NCBI RefSeq assembly: GCF_030282845.1
Contig: NZ_JASTWE010000039.1
Coordinates: 1-35,538, forward strand
Direction: 5' to 3'
Length of the DNA stretch: 35,538 bases
Source: Pseudodesulfovibrio pelocollis
GTDB lineage: Bacteria > Desulfobacterota > Desulfovibrionia > Desulfovibrionales > Desulfovibrionaceae
In this document: positions 1 to 7,693 of the stretch, in pieces
Layout of the letters: every line of letters begins with the position of its first letter
How positions within the stretch are numbered: the stretch's first letter is position 1
Made by a program: the position numbers and the translations under genes
Notes under the pieces: generated by a model
Told to the model about the DNA's origin: nothing
Database searches by the model: none
The model's input: only the letters and a program-made list of their open reading frames with translations

Positions 1-2491
1 AGTTGTTGTTGCCGCCGCGGGCCTCCTTGCCGAAGACCTTGGAGGCCACCCGGCCATACACCCAGTGGCCCTGGCCGTAGCTCTTGGCCACAGTGCCGGG
101 CCGCACTCCCTCCCAGACCGAGGCCGCGCAGGTGATGGACCCCACGGGCGTGGTCAGCCGGATCTGGTCGCCCGTGGCGATGCCCAGCCTGGCGGCGTCG
201 AGGGGGTTGATCTTGGCCACGTCGTTGAAGTTCAACTCGCCGGGATCGAGGCTCTTCAGCTCCATGTACCACGGACAGTTGGCCGAGCGGCCCTCGCGGT
301 TGAGCTTGGCCTTGTGGTCCACGAAGAGGAAGGGGTACTCGTTCCTGTCGCCGTGGACGTACGGCTCCTCGTAGTGGGGCACAAAGGCCAGCTCGCCCCG
401 GGCCTGATACTTGGTGACTTCCAGCACCCGGTCCACGCTGACGCCGTGCTTGTCGGCGTGGCTTTGCAGCGCGTCCTTGAGGGTCTCGCTGTAGAACTCG
501 AACATGCCGGTCTTGGTCTTCATCTTGCCCCAGCGGGCGCGGTAGGGATACGGGTCGGAGTTCCAGACGCCGACGCGCTTGAACTCCTCCCAGCCGTTGA
601 TCCTGTCGCCGCCCTGGTACTGGGCCGGGTCCCAGAGCTTGACCGTGGCCATCTTCAGAGCGAACTCGGCGAACTCCTTCTCGTTTTGCGGCGCCTTGCC
701 CGTCTCCGGGTCCTTGAACTGCTCCACATGGTAGCGGTGCAGGTTGTCAAAGCCGCGCTCGGCCAGCTTGACGCCGAGCAGATAGGTGATCTCGGTCTCG
801 TCGATCTTGTAGTCAAAGGGCATGTCGATGATGGGCTGCATGATGGGCACATGGCGGTAGCCCGCCCCGATGGATTTGGCGTAGCCCCACTTTTCGAAGA
901 GGTGGTGGGTGTCCGGCAGCAGGATGTCCGCGAACCAGGAGAACTCCGAGGCGTTGGTGGTGATGTGCGTCAGGAAGGGGATCGAGGCCAGGGCCTCGTC
1001 CCAGCGCTGGGCCTGCGGGGCCGAGAAGTTGAAGTTGTTCATGTAGGCGATGGCCACCTTGATCTCGTTGGGGTCCTTGGCCAGGATGCCGTCGGCCGCG
1101 TTGTTGGTGACCACGCCCCCGCCGGACTTGCCGCCATTGAGGGCCGGGAATTCCAGCCTGCCGCGATGGTCGATCTTGCCGAACTTGCGGCCCGCGTTGG
1201 AGATCTCGTCAAAGTAGGCATCGGGCTTGGGGAAGCTGGAGGAGTATTCCTTGTTGGCCACCAGTTCGCCGCCCACGTTGTCTGGCGAGCCCACCAGCCC
1301 GTTGAGGGCATGGGCGGCCAGGCAGCCGTAGCTGCCGCGCACCTGCATGCCCGGGCCGCCGCCCACCCAGGAGATGGCCTGGGGTGCGGCCCGGGCAAAG
1401 CCGAGGGCCACGCGCCGGATCTGGTCGGACGGGATGCCGCAGCGTCCGGCGGCCCAATCCGGGGTCTTGTCCCTGAGTTCCAGGTTCCACCACTTGACCA
1501 GGCCGTGGGTGTATTTTTCCTCAAAGAGCGCTTCGTCCACCGTGGCCCCGGTCTGGAAGCGGTTCTGCCCGTCGGTGAAGTCGCCCACGAATTCGCGATA
1601 CCACAGCCCCTCGGTCAGGATGACATGGGCCATGGCCGAGGCCAGTGCGCCGTCCTGGCCGGGCTCCACGGGCAGCCATTCGTCGGCCTTGGTGGCCGTG
1701 GTCGAGAGCCTCGGCTCCACCACCGCCACCTTGGCGCGGTCCAGGGCCTTGCCCCAGGCGCGGATGTAGTAGGAAACCTGCCTGTTGGTGGCCAGCGGGT
1801 CGGCCCCCCACAGCAGGATGTAGCGCGTGTTCTCGACATCGTACTGCCGGTAGCCCCAGTAGCCTTCCGTGTAGTAGGGGCCGAACTTCTCGGCCTCGGC
1901 ACAGATGGAACTGTGGGAGATGTTGTTGGGCGAGCCTATGATCTTGGGCATGGAATCATACAGGATGTCGCGCATGTACGAGTACCTGCCGCGCATGAGC
2001 ATGAATTTTTGCGTTTCGTTGGCGTTGCGCAGCTCCATGATCTTGTCGGCGATGGTGTCCAGCGCCTCGTCCCAGGAGATGGGCACGAAACCGGGGTCCT
2101 GGTCGCGTCCCTTGACCGGGTTGGTCCGCTTCATGGGCACCTTGATGCGGTCCGGGTCGTAGACCTGCTGGAGCGCCAGGTGCGACTTGGGACAGCACGC
2201 GCCCTGATTGACCTTGGAGTGCGGATTGCCGCGCACCTTCACCGCCCTGCCGTCCACCACATAGACTTGCAGCGCGCACCAGGAGGTACACCCCTGGCAG
2301 GTTCCGGGCTTCCATTCCCCCATGTCCCGGGCCGCAGCTGGCTCGGCCGCCGCAGCCGTGTCGGGCGCCAGGGCCGTCAGCACGGGCGGCACCACCCCGG
2401 CCATTGCCGCGCAGGCCGCTGCACCCTTGACAAAGGTCCGCCGGGACACGCCGGTGCTTTTCGGTCGCGGATTTCGGTCTGCTCTGCTCAT
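1..2491 (-). CDS. Tat-exported molybdopterin oxidoreductase catalytic subunit, ArrA-like (3' end off window)
   Basis: Periplasmic bis-MGD enzyme of the DMSO-reductase superfamily; 830 residues are visible and the C terminus lies beyond base 1. A twin-arginine signal (SRRTFVKG, R17-R18) precedes an Ala-rich stretch with likely cleavage near residue 50. A [4Fe-4S] motif follows: C65-x2-C68-x3-C72, then C99/C100 about 27 residues later. C197 in HSSICAEAEK is the predicted Mo ligand. Around it, R169, Y170, H193, S194, K202 and Y214 sit at the same offsets from the Mo cysteine that I recall for the substrate pocket of respiratory arsenate reductase ArrA; this is recalled, not checked. The ATG at 2491 has a strong RBS (ggagggg). 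An ArrB-like ferredoxin partner would lie downstream, outside the window. The family is certain. Arsenate as substrate is inference; polysulfide, tetrathionate or another oxyanion remains possible. Confidence 0.85.
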   Translation of the reverse strand, partial: MSRADRNPRPKSTGVSRRTFVKGAAACAAMAGVVPPVLTALAPDTAAAAEPAAARDMGEWKPGTCQGCTSWCALQVYVVDGRAVKVRGNPHSKVNQGACCPKSHLALQQVYDPDRIKVPMKRTNPVKGRDQDPGFVPISWDEALDTIADKIMELRNANETQKFMLMRGRYSYMRDILYDSMPKIIGSPNNISHSSICAEAEKFGPYYTEGYWGYRQYDVENTRYILLWGADPLATNRQVSYYIRAWGKALDRAKVAVVEPRLSTTATKADEWLPVEPGQDGALASAMAHVILTEGLWYREFVGDFTDGQNRFQTGATVDEALFEEKYTHGLVKWWNLELRDKTPDWAAGRCGIPSDQIRRVALGFARAAPQAISWVGGGPGMQVRGSYGCLAAHALNGLVGSPDNVGGELVANKEYSSSFPKPDAYFDEISNAGRKFGKIDHRGRLEFPALNGGKSGGGVVTNNAADGILAKDPNEIKVAIAYMNNFNFSAPQAQRWDEALASIPFLTHITTNASEFSWFADILLPDTHHLFEKWGYAKSIGAGYRHVPIMQPIIDMPFDYKIDETEITYLLGVKLAERGFDNLHRYHVEQFKDPETGKAPQNEKEFAEFALKMATVKLWDPAQYQGGDRINGWEEFKRVGVWNSDPYPYRARWGKMKTKTGMFEFYSETLKDALQSHADKHGVSVDRVLEVTKYQARGELAFVPHYEEPYVHGDRNEYPFLFVDHKAKLNREGRSANCPWYMELKSLDPGELNFNDVAKINPLDAARLGIATGDQIRLTTPVGSITCAASVWEGVRPGTVAKSYGQGHWVYGRVASKVFGKEARGGNNN

Positions 2492-2680
2492 ACTCCCCTC
2501 CGATGGCTTTTCGTTTTCATGGCTGGTCCTCGACCATGAATGCACACTCGCTATGGATACTCACACTTGATTTGAATATTGCCACAAGATTGCCCTTTGG
2601 ACAATCGTAAATCTTCGCGACATCGGCATGTTCCGAGCATGATCCCGGCAGCGCGTGCCCCGGCGACCTTTGGCACGGAA

Positions 2681-2715
2681 AAGGCCGGAAGCCCCGTGCG
2701 GGTGCTTCCGGCCTT
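2681..2715 (-). terminator. Rho-independent terminator-like hairpin after hisG
   Basis: A perfect 12-bp inverted repeat (aaggccggaagc / gcttccggcctt) encloses an 11-base loop, about 37 bases past the hisG stop. On the minus strand the stem ends in cctttt, so the U tract is short. It probably ends the hisI-hisG transcript. Confidence 0.6.
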
Positions 2716-2751
2716 GCAAAGCCGTTGTTCGCCCCGGGTCGGGGCGCGGTG

Positions 2752-3630
2752 CTAGATGACCTTGTTCAGCGGGTATTCGATGATGCCCTCGGCCCCGAAG
2801 GCCTTGAGCCTGGGGATGAGGTCGCGCACAATCTTCTCCTCCACCATGACCTCCACCGAGAGCCAGGCCGGGTCTTGCAGCTCGGCCACGGTGGGCGAGT
2901 TGAGGCTGGGCAGGGAGCCGTTGAGCTCGGCCAGCTTGCTCTTGGGCAGGTTCATCTTCAGCCCGACCATGCGGCTCGCCTTGAGGGCGCCCTGGAGCAG
3001 CATGTTGATCTCCTCGATGAGCTGGCGCTTCCTGGGATCGGCCCAGGCCGCCTTGTTGGCGATGAGCTGGGTGTTGGTCTGCATCAGTTCGGCGATGATG
3101 CGCAGGCCGTTGGCCCGGATGGTGGTGCCGGTCTCGGTGATCTCCACCACCGCGTCGCACAGCCCCTCGACCACCTTGGCCTCGGTGGTGCCCCAGGAGA
3201 ATGAGACGTCCACGTCCACGCCCAGGGACGCGAAGTATTCGCGGGTGAAGCCCACCAGCTCGGTGGCGATCTTCTTGCCCTGGAGATCCTCGGGCCGCTT
3301 GTAGGGCGAGTCGCCCCGGACGCAGAGCACCCAGCGCGCCTTGCGGTTGCTCACCTTGGAGTAGATGAGGTCATCGACCACCACCACGTCGGACTTGTTC
3401 TCCCTGATCCAGTCCATGCCGGTCAGGCCGACATCGAAGGTGCCGTTTTCCACATACATGGACATCTCCTGGGCGCGGGCCAGGGAGCACTTGATGCGCT
3501 CGTCGTCGATGTCCGGGAAGTAGTTGCGGTCGTGGAGCTTGATCTTCCATCCGGCCTTGCCGAACAGGTTGATGGTCGCATCCTGGAGGGAGCCCTTGGG
3601 AACGCCGAGTCGAAGGAATTGGGTGGACAT
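2752..3630 (-). CDS. hisG: ATP phosphoribosyltransferase HisG (long form)
   Basis: First enzyme of histidine biosynthesis: it condenses ATP with PRPP to give phosphoribosyl-ATP, in the cytoplasm. The 292-residue length fits the long HisG form, with two catalytic periplasmic-binding-like lobes (about 1-215) and a C-terminal ACT-like regulatory domain (about 216-292) used for hexamer formation and histidine feedback. Family sequence includes the start RLGVPKGSL, the segment GLTGMDWI, and the PRPP-binding-type segment VVEITETGTTIRANGL. The ATG at 3630 shares one base with the hisI stop (TAATG), which implies translational coupling. The same frame stays open further upstream, but the MSTQF start at 3630 is where HisG homology begins. 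A hairpin terminator follows. No HisZ is needed for the long form and none is seen. Confidence 0.96.
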   Translation of the reverse strand: MSTQFLRLGVPKGSLQDATINLFGKAGWKIKLHDRNYFPDIDDERIKCSLARAQEMSMYVENGTFDVGLTGMDWIRENKSDVVVVDDLIYSKVSNRKARWVLCVRGDSPYKRPEDLQGKKIATELVGFTREYFASLGVDVDVSFSWGTTEAKVVEGLCDAVVEITETGTTIRANGLRIIAELMQTNTQLIANKAAWADPRKRQLIEEINMLLQGALKASRMVGLKMNLPKSKLAELNGSLPSLNSPTVAELQDPAWLSVEVMVEEKIVRDLIPRLKAFGAEGIIEYPLNKVI

Positions 3631-4004
3631 TATTTGTATACCTCTTTGGGGTCGAAGACGAGGGGGGAGCACTCCCGCACCTCGCCGTCCGCAAGTTCGC
3701 GATAGAAGCAGCTGCGGTAGCCCTTGTGGCAGGCCGCGCCGCCGATCTGGTCGATGAGAAAGAGGACGGTGTCGTCGTCGCAATCGATGCGGATGGACTT
3801 CACCGCCTGGATATGGCCCGAGGTACCGCCCTTATGCCATAACTCCTGACGGCTGCGGCTCCAATAGTGAACCTCGCCGGTCTCAAGCGTCTTGTTCCAA
3901 GATTCCTCGTTCATGTAGGCCATCATCAGGACTTCGCCGGTCTCGGCGTCCTGGGCGATGGCCGGGACAAGCCCGTCCATTTTCTCAAAATCAGGTCTGA
4001 TCAT
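3630..4004 (-). CDS. hisI: Phosphoribosyl-AMP cyclohydrolase HisI
   Basis: Third step of histidine biosynthesis: opens the adenine ring of phosphoribosyl-AMP, a metal-dependent cytoplasmic hydrolase. At 124 residues it is the stand-alone cyclohydrolase, not fused to the HisE pyrophosphohydrolase domain. Metal-site residues are visible: D74-C75-D76 with D78 (IDCDDDT), plus C92 ([11 protein letters not shown]) and C99. The ATG at 4004 follows gagg at a 7-8 base spacing. It is first in a two-gene unit with hisG, overlapping by one base. No attenuator-style run of His codons or leader peptide is apparent upstream. Confidence 0.95.
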   Translation of the reverse strand: MIRPDFEKMDGLVPAIAQDAETGEVLMMAYMNEESWNKTLETGEVHYWSRSRQELWHKGGTSGHIQAVKSIRIDCDDDTVLFLIDQIGGAACHKGYRSCFYRELADGEVRECSPLVFDPKEVYK

Positions 4005-4057
4005 GCGGTACCTCGTATCAGATGGCTTTGGTCCGGTCCATCTGCGGGCCGGGCGAG

Positions 4058-4258
4058 TTACATAACGAAAGCCCGTTCAAAGCGCAACCGATGGGTTTGC
4101 GGTGTCGCGCAACCGTCACCAAGGGGGCAAATCGCGATTCGTGCTAAAGCCGTATTCACGGCAACCACGCGCAGGGAGCCGATCTGGTCATAATGCAGGG
4201 TGAATACTTGGCCGTCGTCGCGGCGCATGGCGTGGGTGGGCGGAAGAAGATGCACCAT
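4058..4258 (-). pseudogene. Possible Rhs/YD-repeat relic in the hisI-degT gap
   Basis: A 66-codon open frame lies in the 465-base gap between hisI and the aminotransferase gene. Its first half contains VFTLHYDQIGSLRVVA, which resembles the YD repeat of Rhs-type proteins (a core like Y-x-YD-x-x-G-S-L/V-R). The similarity fades after about 35 residues, no RBS is evident and no other Rhs domain is nearby. A decayed fragment is the best reading; chance resemblance is possible. Confidence 0.35.
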
Positions 4259-4262
4259 ACGA

Positions 4263-4297
4263 AACCGCCCCGGAGATAGAAATCTGCCGGGGCGGTT
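4263..4297 (+). terminator. Strong hairpin, possible terminator of an unannotated transcript
   Basis: An 11-bp GC-rich stem (aaccgccccgg / ccggggcggtt) is extended by a further agat/atct helix with one bulged G, closing on an agaa loop. On the plus strand it is followed by a moderately T-rich stretch (ttggttacttgtcttgttt). No plus-strand gene precedes it, so it may end a small RNA or be left over from the decayed region. Confidence 0.4.
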
Positions 4298-4434
4298 GGT
4301 TACTTGTCTTGTTTCCCGATGCGGGAGGGTGATCGGAGGAACCAGGCCAGGATGGGGATGGCACTTCAGTGTTCGCCCTGGCCCCGGGACCATACCCATT
4401 TACCGCCGGGCCGGTATCTGCTACTTCTCCCCAC

Positions 4435-4449
4435 GACACGAGACGTGTC
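4435..4449. promoter_or_regulatory. Perfect dyad just upstream of the degT RBS
   Basis: gacacg-aga-cgtgtc is a perfect 6-3-6 inverted repeat ending 4 bases before the aaaggag ribosome-binding site of the aminotransferase gene. It could be an operator or an mRNA hairpin next to the RBS. The role is inferred from position only. Confidence 0.25.
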
Positions 4450-4469
4450 CACAAAGGAGTGATGCGAGC

Positions 4470-5633
4470 ATGCCCGTTCGTTCAAAAGAGAATTTCCTCA
4501 TCTTCGGCTCCCCGCGCATCGAGCAGGAGGAGATCGACGAGGTGGTGGCCTCCATGGAGGTCGGCTGGCTCGGCACCGGCCCCAAGGTGGCTCGGTTCGA
4601 GCGCGAGTTTTCCGCCTATGTGGGCGCGCCCCACGCCGCGGCCTGCAACTCGTGCACCGCAGCCCTGCACCTGGCCCTGGTGGCCCTGGGGCTCAAGCCC
4701 GGCGACGAGGTCATCACCACGCCGCTGACCTTTTGCGCCTCGGTCAACGCCATCATCCACGCCGGGTGCACCCCGGTGCTGGCCGACATCGACCCGCACA
4801 CCCAGAACATCGACCCCGCGCGCATCCGCGAGAAGATCACCAGCCGCACCCGGGCCATCCTGCCTGTCCATTTCGCGGGCCGCTCCTGCGACATGGACGC
4901 CATCATGGCCATCGCGGCCGAGCACTCCCTCAAGGTGGTGGAGGACTGCGCCCACGCCATCGAGACCACCTGGAAGGGGCGCCACGCGGGCACCTTCGGC
5001 GACTTCGGCTGCTTCAGCTTCTACGTCACCAAGAACGTCTGCACCGGCGAGGGCGGCATGGTCGTGGCCGCAGGCGAGGACGCCATCCGCCACGTCAAGG
5101 TGCTGGGCCTGCACGGCATGAGCGCCGACGCCTGGAAGCGCTTCTCCGACGAGGGGTACAAGCACTATCAGGTGGTGGAGGCCGGGTTCAAATACAACAT
5201 GATGGACCTTCAGGCCGCCATCGGCATCCACCAGCTTGCGCGGGTGGAGAAATATTTCGTGCGCCGTTGCGGGATATGGGACATGTACCAGGACGCCTTT
5301 GCCGACCTGCCCCTGACCCTGCCCGCGCCCGAGGAGCCGGACACCCGCCACGCCCGCCATCTCTATACCATCCTGGTGGACCCGGCCGCCTGCGGGGTGG
5401 AGCGCGACGACTTCCTGATGCGCATCACCCGCGAGGGCATCGGCGTGGGCGTCCACTACCTGAGCATCCCGGAGCAGCCCTACTACCGCGAGCGGTTCGG
5501 CTGGACCCTGGACGACACCCCCCACGCCGTGCGCATCGGCCGCCAGACCGTGAGCCTGCCCCTCTCCGCCAAGCTCACCGACGGGGACGTGGCCGACGTC
5601 ATCGAGGCCGTCAAACGCTCCCTGGGGGCCTGA
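4470..5633 (+). CDS. DegT/DnrJ/EryC1/StrS-family PLP aminotransferase
   Basis: Fold-type I PLP enzyme of the family that usually transaminates keto-sugar nucleotides for polysaccharide, LPS or glycan synthesis (ArnB/PseC-like). Of 387 residues, K188 in FYVTKN is the PLP Schiff-base lysine and D159 in VVEDCAHA the cofactor-pyridine aspartate. The family N terminus GWLGTGPKV and the segment ACNSCTAALHLAL are present. The ATG at 4470 is preceded by aaaggag at a 10-base spacing. It is monocistronic here: a dyad lies just upstream and a clear terminator just downstream. No sugar-modifying neighbours are in the window, so the exact nucleotide-sugar substrate cannot be assigned. Confidence 0.9.
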   Translation: MPVRSKENFLIFGSPRIEQEEIDEVVASMEVGWLGTGPKVARFEREFSAYVGAPHAAACNSCTAALHLALVALGLKPGDEVITTPLTFCASVNAIIHAGCTPVLADIDPHTQNIDPARIREKITSRTRAILPVHFAGRSCDMDAIMAIAAEHSLKVVEDCAHAIETTWKGRHAGTFGDFGCFSFYVTKNVCTGEGGMVVAAGEDAIRHVKVLGLHGMSADAWKRFSDEGYKHYQVVEAGFKYNMMDLQAAIGIHQLARVEKYFVRRCGIWDMYQDAFADLPLTLPAPEEPDTRHARHLYTILVDPAACGVERDDFLMRITREGIGVGVHYLSIPEQPYYRERFGWTLDDTPHAVRIGRQTVSLPLSAKLTDGDVADVIEAVKRSLGA

Positions 5634-5654
5634 GCCCGACAACGACCCGCACGA

Positions 5655-5681
5655 AAAAGCCCGGCACAACGCCGGGCTTTT
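5655..5681 (+). terminator. Rho-independent terminator after degT
   Basis: An 11-bp stem (aaaagcccggc / gccgggctttt) with an acaac loop ends in a T run 22 bases after the aminotransferase stop. The A run on the opposite side means it could also work on the minus strand. Confidence 0.9.
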
Positions 5682-5736
5682 CGCAAATGGATGAGAAGGG
5701 TTCCGTGCCTAGTGATGCTTGTAAGAAACCAAAGTC

Positions 5737-5864
5737 GCGGGCTGTTCAAAAATGGTGAGATGCTAGGCGCGAAAAAAGGTCAAGGCCGAAGCGTACTTCC
5801 TGTACGCGAGGGTTTGAGCTTTTTGAAGCAACGACGCAGATCGCCATTTTTCAACAGCCCGCTA
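5737..5864. repeat. ~128-bp imperfect inverted-repeat (REP/MITE-like) element
   Basis: The outer arms gcgggctgttcaaaaatgg (5737-5755) and its near-complement ccatttttcaacagcccgc (5844-5862) differ at one position within the arm. The centre is a second perfect hairpin, gcgtac-ttcct-gtacgc (5791-5807). The inside also pairs imperfectly (gagatgc against gcagatc). The right end runs into the TAG stop of the 71-residue gene. This architecture suggests a small non-autonomous repeat or a large terminator-like hairpin. No open frame is inside. Confidence 0.7.
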
Positions 5865-6077
5865 GCAGTCGTGGAAGTCCTTGTTGATATAGAAGCACAG
5901 GTCGAACAGATTGTGCACCATCTCGTCCACCAGCTCCTCCGAATCAGCTCCGGCCATCTCCACGCTCATGGTCTTGTTGACGATCTTCGAGAACAGCATC
6001 CCGATGAGCTGGTCATCGTACATCGTCCAATACTTGCTCCCGGAAGGGAATTTCTTGTCGAATCCGTGGTAGTACAT
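5862..6077 (-). CDS. Small hypothetical protein, 71 aa
   Basis: No family is recognised. The 71-residue product is soluble, starts MYYHGFDKKFPSG, and has an acidic, helix-prone middle (SEELVDEMVHNLFDLCFYI) and a C-terminal Cys. The ATG at 6077 follows a strong ggaggg RBS; a longer in-frame reading to 6122 lacks one. It is divergent from the response-regulator gene and shares that intergenic region. Its stop codon overlaps the edge of the inverted-repeat element, which may form its mRNA 3' end. The good RBS and non-random composition favour a real gene. Confidence 0.65.
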   Translation of the reverse strand: MYYHGFDKKFPSGSKYWTMYDDQLIGMLFSKIVNKTMSVEMAGADSEELVDEMVHNLFDLCFYINKDFHDC

Positions 6078-6231
6078 GCGTGTCTCCCTCCGTCGAGAGT
6101 GCGCGCCCCGCGGCGGCCTCAATCCCTCTATCGGCCTGATGGGCCAACCCCTTAAGGGGAAAAGTTCGTCCTGGCATCGTCAGCGACTTTCTCCCGGACA
6201 GGTGACATTTCGTTGCGATAAAGTTACTGGT

Positions 6232-6266
6232 TTGTCACACCGCCGTGACGGCTCGTGAGGTATAGC
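6232..6266 (+). promoter_or_regulatory. Candidate Pho-box-like promoter of the response regulator gene
   Basis: TTGTCAC (6232-6238) matches a PhoB half-site (CTGTCAT) well, and a weaker half-site CCGTGAC lies exactly 11 bases on (6243-6249). A TATAGC -10-like hexamer begins at 6261, about 11 bases after the second half-site, as in PhoB-activated promoters. GTCAC-N6-GTGAC is also an inverted repeat. The second half-site matches only 4 of 7 positions, so this is tentative. Confidence 0.3.
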
Positions 6267-6304
6267 AGGCCGTAACAATTCACCTGCCAGCAAGGAGACG
6301 CGCC

Positions 6305-6994
6305 GTGTCCGCCCACAAGATACTGGTGGTCGAGGACCACAAAGACACCCGGGAGCTGCTCAAGTACAACCTGACCGCCGCCGGATTCGACGTGGCCGCC
6401 GCAGAGGATGGTCCCTCGGGCCTGGCCCTGGCCGAAGCCTTCCGGCCCGACATCGTGCTGCTCGATCTGATGATGCCCGGCATGGACGGACTCGAAGTCT
6501 GCCGCCAGATCAAGGGGACCGCCGCCCTGTCGCGCATCCCGGTGATCATGCTCACGGCCAAGGGCGAGGAGATCGACAAGATCGTGGGCCTGGAGCTCGG
6601 AGCCGACGACTACATCGTCAAGCCCTTTTCCCCGCGCGAGCTGGTGCTGCGCATCAAGGCCGTGCTGCGCCGGGTGGGCGGCCACGACCTCAAGACCCCC
6701 AAGGCCTGGGAGCGCGAGGGATTGCGCGTCGATTTCGAGGCTCACCGCATCACCGTGGACGGCGAAGAGGCCCCCCTGACCGCCACGGAATTCAAGCTGC
6801 TCACCGTGCTTATCTCCGGCAGCGGCAAGGTCCAGACCCGTGACAACCTCCTGGACACCGTCTGGGATACCCACTTCGAAGGCTACTCCCGCACCGTGGA
6901 CACCCACGTGCGCCGACTGCGCCAGAAACTCGGCCCCTACGCCGACTGGATAGAAACCGTCCGGGGCGTCGGCTACCGCTTTCGAGCTGCTTAG
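6305..6994 (+). CDS. OmpR/PhoB-family response regulator
   Basis: DNA-binding response regulator of 229 residues. The receiver domain (about 4-120) has the acidic pair E10-D11, phospho-acceptor D54 (VLLDLMMPGMDG), switch residue T84 and K106 (DDYIVKPF). A C-terminal winged-helix domain (about 133-228) shows the PhoB-type signature TATEFKLL, RTVDTHVRRLRQKLG and GVGYRF. It starts at GTG 6305, with aaggag 7 bases upstream. No kinase gene is adjacent: the 71-residue gene is divergent and nrdJ is convergent across 700 bases of noncoding DNA. A Pho-box-like element upstream hints at autoregulation and a phosphate role, but the PhoB identity itself is inference. Confidence 0.92.
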   Translation: MSAHKILVVEDHKDTRELLKYNLTAAGFDVAAAEDGPSGLALAEAFRPDIVLLDLMMPGMDGLEVCRQIKGTAALSRIPVIMLTAKGEEIDKIVGLELGADDYIVKPFSPRELVLRIKAVLRRVGGHDLKTPKAWEREGLRVDFEAHRITVDGEEAPLTATEFKLLTVLISGSGKVQTRDNLLDTVWDTHFEGYSRTVDTHVRRLRQKLGPYADWIETVRGVGYRFRAA

Positions 6995-7007
6995 ATCAAC
7001 AGAAGAA

Positions 7008-7042
7008 GGAAGAGCCGTCGCTGTCGCTCCTCCAAGCTTTTT
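7008..7042 (+). terminator. Candidate terminator after the response regulator gene
   Basis: ggaagagc pairs with gctcctcc (7 of 8 pairs) around a 10-base loop, followed after 4 bases by a run of five T. It starts 14 bases past the response-regulator stop. Confidence 0.5.
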
Positions 7043-7640
7043 GAATGCCCTCCCCTGCTTGATCCGCTTCGCGTCTCTCTGCCCTTCGGGCAGCGCACTT
7101 CGTGCGACGCTGGATTCCCTTCGGTCACCGGCGGGGTTACAATCTGCGTGGCTGCTCCCGAATCAAGTCGCCGAAGCGGCTCCGTGATTCGAAGAGCCGC
7201 AGCCCTCGCATGGTCAGCTTCTAGGCCTTAGGAGACTTAAGGGCTGGGGCACTCGGAGGACGGAAACCCACGGTCGCGGTAGGCCGGATGGCCTGCGATC
7301 ACGTGAGTTTTTCTTCATATCCACGCTGGTCACATCATTCCCGGCTTTGCTTCGGCAGACCCGCAATGGGCGGGAGCGTCGCAGCGCCAGTTCGTCGGGG
7401 CGCGTCTCGGGCGAAACCCGGCGGAGGCGGAGTCTTCGACGCCGACAACTGTTTCGCCAGCGGCCCGACGTTACTGGAGCGCGGCGCGGGAGACCCGATC
7501 ACAGGTCTTCAAAGAGCGACTTTTGCTTACTTTTGGGCGCTCCGGTCCAATAGTAAGTCGGCCCGAAGGGACGAAACCCATCCCATAAAAACCGCCGCAG
7601 GCGGCTTCCTCTTCCCTCTTCCTCCTCTTCGCCAAAACAA

Positions 7641-7669
7641 AGCGGCCGGGGGCATCACCCCCGGCCGCT
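7641..7669 (-). terminator. Rho-independent terminator after nrdJ
   Basis: A perfect 12-bp stem (agcggccggggg / cccccggccgct) with a 5-base loop lies 25 bases past the nrdJ stop. On the minus strand it is followed by ttgttttgg. Confidence 0.85.
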
Positions 7670-7693
7670 GAAACTCTCGTTGGTGCGCGCGCC

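Larger units (their letters stand above)
6995..7693. other. 699-base noncoding, hairpin-rich convergent intergenic region
   Basis: No convincing gene on either strand; the frames that stay open show no family resemblance or RBS. The left part has short hairpins with identical ttc triloops: cgc-ttc-gcg (7065-7073), ctgccc-ttc-gggcag (7079-7093) and cgcac-ttc-gtgcg (7094-7106). A further stem, tcgc...aggcc-ggat-ggcct-gcga, lies near 7274-7298. Around 7521-7560, gacttttgcttacttttggg faces agtaagtc as an imperfect dyad. Terminator-like signals flank it at both ends. It may hold a structured RNA or repeat debris. Confidence 0.5.

Noticed and set aside
65-2539. Long plus-strand open frame (824 codons) opposite the reductase gene
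   Set aside because: It is the antisense shadow of a GC-rich gene whose minus strand has clear Tat, Fe-S and Mo motifs; its own product is low-complexity with no family features.
7288-7671. 127-codon frame in the noncoding region
   Set aside because: No RBS, low-complexity Arg/Gly product and overlap with hairpins; similar frames often arise from conserved noncoding repeats.
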